64,000 nucleotides of DNA from Chamaecrista fasciculata. Lineage: Eukaryota; Streptophyta; Magnoliopsida; Fabales; Fabaceae. The notes under the pieces are model-generated. The model had not been told where the DNA came from. It did no database searches and worked only from the letters and a program-made list of their open reading frames with translations. The stretch spans positions 135,537 through 199,536 of the forward strand of contig QANZ01038708.1 of NCBI GenBank assembly GCA_003254925.1, in the 5' to 3' direction. Below, piece by piece: positions 59,441 through 64,000 of the stretch (the first letter of the stretch is position 1; each line of letters begins with the position of its first letter). Both the position numbers and the translations under genes were made by a program.

Positions 59441-60039
59441 CAGTGTTGTCATAACCGAATCGGACAAAGACTCGGACAAGTGTTCGGTTCACGGTCTGAT
59501 CGGTTGAATCGGTCGAACCATCGGTCGGATCGGATGATGCAATAAATAATTATTTTTAATATATTAAATATAAACCCTCTATATTTTTTTTTTGGGTCTA
59601 AGAGATGCATTAAATCTATTAATAAATACATCTCTTTATGCAAATAATATAACTTTTCTCTCCACAACTAGAGATCATGGACTAACTATTTTTTCAAGCA
59701 AGTAAATGAACTAAATGCATCTTAAACAAGATCTCATAAGTCATAAACTCATAATAATCAAATTCAATATGTCAACTCTCAAGTTTCAAGTTCATCACAC
59801 ACAATTTTAAAGTTCAAAAGTACAAAATCCAAAAAAAAAAACATAAATCTAACCCAGTATTAAAAAAAAATAAAAAATTGAGAACCGCCGGTCCGGTCCA
59901 GCGGTTGGACCCGAGTTTCCGATTCTTGGCCGGTTATTTCCGGTCCAACTATCATTTTGGTTCAAATGGTTGAACCAACTCGCTCATCTCTTCGGCTAGC
60001 GGTCCGACCGGCCGGTCCGGTCCGGTTTTCACAACAATG
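59441..60039. mobile_element. hAT-type MITE with CCGGTCCGG subterminal repeats
   Basis: Ends CAGTGTTGTCATAACCG/CCGGTTTTCACAACAATG with an exact 8 bp TSD AGTATAAC (59433-59440, 60040-60047). Dense GGTCCGGTC/ATCGGTCG words lie inside both ends around an AT-rich non-coding middle. Confidence 0.88.
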
Positions 60040-60571
60040 AGTATAACCATGTATAACATTTTATGTTTGTGTTTGTGAAATAGTTAAGCTAGGTTCACTC
60101 TCTTAATCATTATTAGTTATGTGTATATAGTTGTTGGTTTTTGCTGCCCTTAATATAGATGAATCTTAAAAATGATGCGCTAAAAAGAGGAAAAAAAGTC
60201 ATTATTATAATTTTTCCTTTAAAACATGACAATATATATCTACCAAATGTATTCTTATTAGGTAGAATTGAAAATTTAGTGCTACGTGTGATTATAAATT
60301 TGTTTATCAAGTTTCATAGAAAAAAATGCAGAAATAAGATATGTAATCTAAATCTATAGAGATAATAAAACTAGGAGCTGATTTTTTTCCTCGTGACAGT
60401 ATGTGTAACTCCTATTAGACCTTCAGGAAACACTTAAAGAATATGATATATATTATGTAAATCAGTTTTATTTCCCATTATCTTCTAATTTCCTTCTCAG
60501 CTGTCATTTATAGTTTTAAACAAACTTTTAATCATAAAAATTTATCCTCATGCTCCACAAAATTAAAATAA

Positions 60572-61000
60572 GGGTAAATTATACTTTGGTACCACGTGGT
60601 TTGTTCATATTTCACTTTGGTACTCTGTGATTTAAAATGACACTTTGGTACCCAGTGATATTCTCCATTAACACTTTGGTACCCTTTGGAGTTATTTTGT
60701 AATTTTAACCATAACAAATTTTGCAAAAACTATATATTGACCCGATTTTTTTTTTTAATTTTTCATTTTATTCCCTAGATAATATGTATTCAGGGACCGA
60801 TTTGTAATTTTTTGAAAATTTTTTGGGATCAATGTGTAATTTTTTGCAACATTTATTATGGTTAAAATTACAAAATAACTCCAAAGGGTATCAAAATGTT
60901 AATGGAGAATACCACATGGTACTAAAGTGTCATTTTTTAAGCTACAGGGTACCAAAGTGAAATATGACCAAACTATAGAATACTAAAATGTAATTTATCC
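60572..61000. mobile_element. 429 bp fold-back MITE with 9 bp TSD
   Basis: Inverted halves (GGGTAAATTATACTTTGG.../...AAATGTAATTTATCC) with repeated CACTTTGGTACC words, flanked by TTAAAATAA (60563-60571, 61001-61009). The terminal GGGTAAATTA is shared with the WRKY-carrying Pack-MULE at 10219. Confidence 0.88.
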
Positions 61001-61205
61001 TTAAAATAATAGGAGTTAAAAGTTAAAACTTCTTCATGTTAGTGTATGTGTGTGAATAAGAATTATAGTATGTTTTTTTTTTCGTAGAAAAGAATTATAG
61101 TATGTTAAAGCACTAAAAGACACCTATCAAAAATTATGTACGTTAAAGTCTTCATGGTATAACATTGGAAATATATGTGTGAATGCATGTGTTAAATATT
61201 TATAG

Positions 61206-61254
61206 GTTGGAAGTGACGAATATACAACTTCTGAAGAGTCTAATCCTCATCTTT
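61206..61254 (+). other. candidate exon cut by a CACTA element
   Basis: After TTTATAG, GTT GGA AGT... reads VGSDEYTTSEESNPHL, rich in acidic and Ser/Thr residues, in phase with the 59367-59411 piece. At 61255 a CACTA terminus begins, so the exon (if real) is broken here. Confidence 0.3.
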
Positions 61255-64000
61255 CACTACAAAAAACATACATATTTGGTGGCCCTCATTTGCTGGCGGT
61301 TTTAAAGAACCGCCAGGAAATGACCCTCAAAGCAATTGGTGACCCTCGTTTAGAAAACCGCCAGGAACATTTTAGCCCAAAATTCCTGAATCTCCTCAAA
61401 GCATTTGGTTTCCCTCTCCAGCTCTTCTACATTTTTAGAGCCAAAATTTTTCGATTCCCTCCTTCTACATCACTAATTTCTTTTGGTTTCCCTCCTTCCC
61501 TAAATCCCTAATTTCTTCTGTCGCTCAATCCCTAAATTTTCGATTCACTTGCTCAATCCTCCGTTTCTGTCGCTCTGCTTGCTCGTGTTGTTCGTGTTGG
61601 TGTTCATCTCGTTCATGTTCGCTGCTGGTTCTCTGCTGGTTCATGTTCGCTGCTGGTTCGCTGCTGGTTCGCTCTGCTTGCTCGTGTTGTTCGTCTCTGG
61701 CCGCTGGTTCGTCTCTCGCCGCCATCGTTGAACGCCATCTAAATCCCTAATTCCCTTCAATCGGACCTTGCTCTAACCATTTCTGTCGCTCGCTGGTTTC
61801 TCGTCGCGCTGCTCAATCGGACCTTGCTCGTCGCTGGTTTCTCTGTTCACTCCGCTCTGCCCTTACCACCATTTCTCAGTTCACCGTCGATTCTGTAAGT
61901 GTCGATTCTTTAAGCTTATATTAATATTTCAATGTCCATCTGCTTCTTATTTTGTTTTGTCCTCTAATCTTCACATTGGCTTCTCCTTCTGGTTCTGTTC
62001 ATGACTTTATATTCTCTGTGTATACTGTAAATTCTGTAGTCCACTTTGTTTCTATTGAGTATTGATGTTATGATTTATATCTGTTGGTTTGGTTCATTCA
62101 TAGTGAATTAGTTAATTATCAAATCCTAGAATGTTTAACTTCTCTTGATTTTGGTAATTTTCCTTCCTTACGCGAATATTGTCTTTCTTTGCAATGGTCT
62201 TCACATTTTGGTTGTTTTCCTCATACACTGAACAAAAAGATAAATATGACACATAAAAACAAGGATAACGTCTTTCTTGACATTTTCTCTGATTTAATGT
62301 GATACTTTTCGGTGTGAAGTAGGAATTCAAAGAGATATGGTCTATGTGAATATGCATCAGATATGAATTTTTTTCTGACCATTGTATTGCATTGAAGTTA
62401 GCAGATTTATCTGAGCTCACATCCGAACCCTATCTTTTTTTTTTAACTTTTTTTTTTGTGTGTTTGTGGTGCTCTAGAGATTTACTTGCTTCAATTCATG
62501 TTGCAGAAAGTTATTTGGTTGTTTTCCTCATACACTGAACAAATCTTCGTATGCTGGACACAATTATATTCATAAATTCTGGATTAATGACGAATTGATG
62601 ATAGGTTCTATTCACAATTATATTCACTTGTATGTTATATTCTCAGCACATGTTGCAAAGCTTCCCTTCATACTAGAGTCATCCTAGATAATGTTTTGGG
62701 AAACAGACAACAAATAAGGAATAAATAATGTCATATCATAGCTCATTTTGTTTTCCTTTTGGTATCCTACAAATTACTATTAGCAAATAATGCTGCTTAA
62801 CCAACTACTAAAACAAAGGTCAACGTATAATCTAGACCAATTCAGACTAGTTAAGTGCTTCCTCTTTAAATTACCTTGATGAATCTTCGCATGTCATCAC
62901 CATATATTTCCCATTCCATTCAGCCCACCTACAATTAATAATGACAAATAATAAGTAATGGAGGAAACATAAAATTAATAAACTTTCTTCTGAGAGGAAC
63001 TCATTTCCTGATCGTGTAGAGAACCACCTCAAGATTATGTTATTCAAATTATCATTTCCATTTTCTAAATAAAATATAATGATGTGTGGTACTAATTATA
63101 TATTTTCATTGAAATTAATTGCTCCTCTGTTTTATTTGTCTTTTTTATTGTGATGTTCTTGGGAGAAAAATATATATATATATATATATGCTCTCTCTCT
63201 GGTCTCTGTACTCTGTCCTTTAATTTGGTCCCCTCTCCTTCAGTAACTATGTATATATATATTTATGTATGTAACTAATATGTATATTACTAGCCATCGT
63301 TACTTTTCTCTCTTCTCTTCTTCATCTGTACCCACTGATATAGATGTTCAGAAATCTCACAACCATGAATTCAGTGTCCACTCTGTCCATCTCTCTCTTA
63401 AGTCTTACCCTAACCCAATTCATATACATCTGTATATATATTGATAGGTAGATAGATATGTCTGTGTCCATCTGTGTCGGTGTTCAAAGAATACATACAT
63501 AACCCTGCAGCTAGGGGATACACACAACATATATACATATAAGAGAAACTAACCCTAGCTAGCTTAGGTAGGTGGGTACCGTAGGAATGCTACATATGTG
63601 TACATTTGCTTTTTAGGGTAAAATTGTACTAACTTATGTTATGCTGCCCTTATTAGAGGAGGATATAAGAGAAACTTCTTGACATTAACTAGTGTATAGG
63701 GAAGTCACAAAGACTTGTTTTAGGAGCAGATTAAGACTTCCATATTTTTGTGTCACTTACTATTTTAGTGTCATTGAATCCTATCGCACCTAGATAATGG
63801 GAACTTACTGAAGTTATTTATGGTATTTGAATTCAGCTTTTGTTGTTGGGCATTCAAGTCAACGTTATTATTGGGCGGTGGCTATTGGAGAGGATTTTCT
63901 GATTTCAGCTTTCAGGTACTTTGTATCCAATTCAATTGTACATGGAAAATGATTTCCATGCTCAGTTCTTTGTTATTTTCAAGATTCTTGGCTAGTTGAT
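61255..64000 (+). mobile_element. left end of a CACTA (En/Spm) transposon; right end not seen
   Basis: CACTACAAAAAA is the canonical CACTA terminus. It is followed by subterminal inverted words GGCGGTTTTAAAGAACCGCC and AAAACCGCCAGG (61294-61366). Next comes a C/T-rich leader-like stretch with many TCGTTCGTGTTG/GCTGCTGGTTC words (61440-61900) and AT-rich DNA. I find no inverted TTTTTTGTAGTG to 64000 and no transposase, so the extent is unknown. A direct repeat GGTTGTTTTCCTCATACACT lies at 62211 and 62517, and 63170-63500 has TA and CT microsatellites. No gene recognised after 62 kb. Confidence 0.6.

Noticed and set aside
61525-61725. 66-codon minus-strand frame rich in Glu/Arg/Gln
   Set aside because: Arises from simple GCTGCTGGTTCG-type repetition in a leader-like stretch.

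Overview
The window is nuclear DNA of a flowering plant, almost certainly a eudicot. Evidence: intron-rich genes with GT-AG introns, plant families (MYB3R, plant UDP-glucose 4-epimerase, WDR26, NDR1/HIN1-like), tRNA-iMet-primed LTR elements, and dense MULE, hAT, Harbinger and CACTA elements in AT-rich DNA. I cannot name the species. There are two long N gaps (6440-6954, 40382-41107) and four single-N joins (12795, 14959, 37089, 49802).

Layout. 0.5-1.8 kb: the last three exons of a BRCT-domain gene. 3.3-14.4 kb: a run of inverted-repeat transposons, several with exact target-site duplications (TSDs). One carries a piece of a WRKY gene. A Harbinger-type one carries a near-identical copy of the start of the neighbouring MYB gene. 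15.1-19.6 kb: a complete three-repeat MYB (MYB3R) gene of seven coding exons, with a copia fossil in an intron. 20-26.8 kb: repeats. 27.2-29.7 kb: a complete nine-exon UDP-glucose 4-epimerase gene. 29.9-31.8 kb: a 5'-truncated LINE. 32.6-42.8 kb: two decayed tandem copies of an NDR1/HIN1-like (LEA_2) gene, separated and split by one family of MULE-like elements (ends GGCCAAAGTCC). Two members carry captured host sequence: a LEA_2 fragment still open for 218 codons, and a CONSTANS-like B-box fragment in palindromic form. 43-46.5 kb: 3' LTR of a minus-strand Tat-type Ty3/gypsy element and its antisense extra ORF. 46.5-51.6 kb: a same-strand mosaic of host gene pieces (two-pore K+ channel, DEIH-box helicase, then the WD40 half of a WDR26 gene). 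51.8-59.05 kb: a satellite of ~150-175 bp monomers with dimer and tetramer order, interrupted by a young gag-protease-only LTR element. 59-64 kb: a hAT MITE, a fold-back element, two possible small exons and the left end of a CACTA transposon.

Only the MYB3R and epimerase genes look complete and intact. The BRCT gene runs off the left edge, the WDR26 gene lacks its N-terminal half, and all other host-like coding pieces are fragments or pseudogenes. The theme of the window is gene-fragment capture: at least four independent transposon-borne captures (WRKY, MYB3R, LEA_2, CONSTANS-like), plus one mosaic of three gene pieces whose mechanism is not visible.
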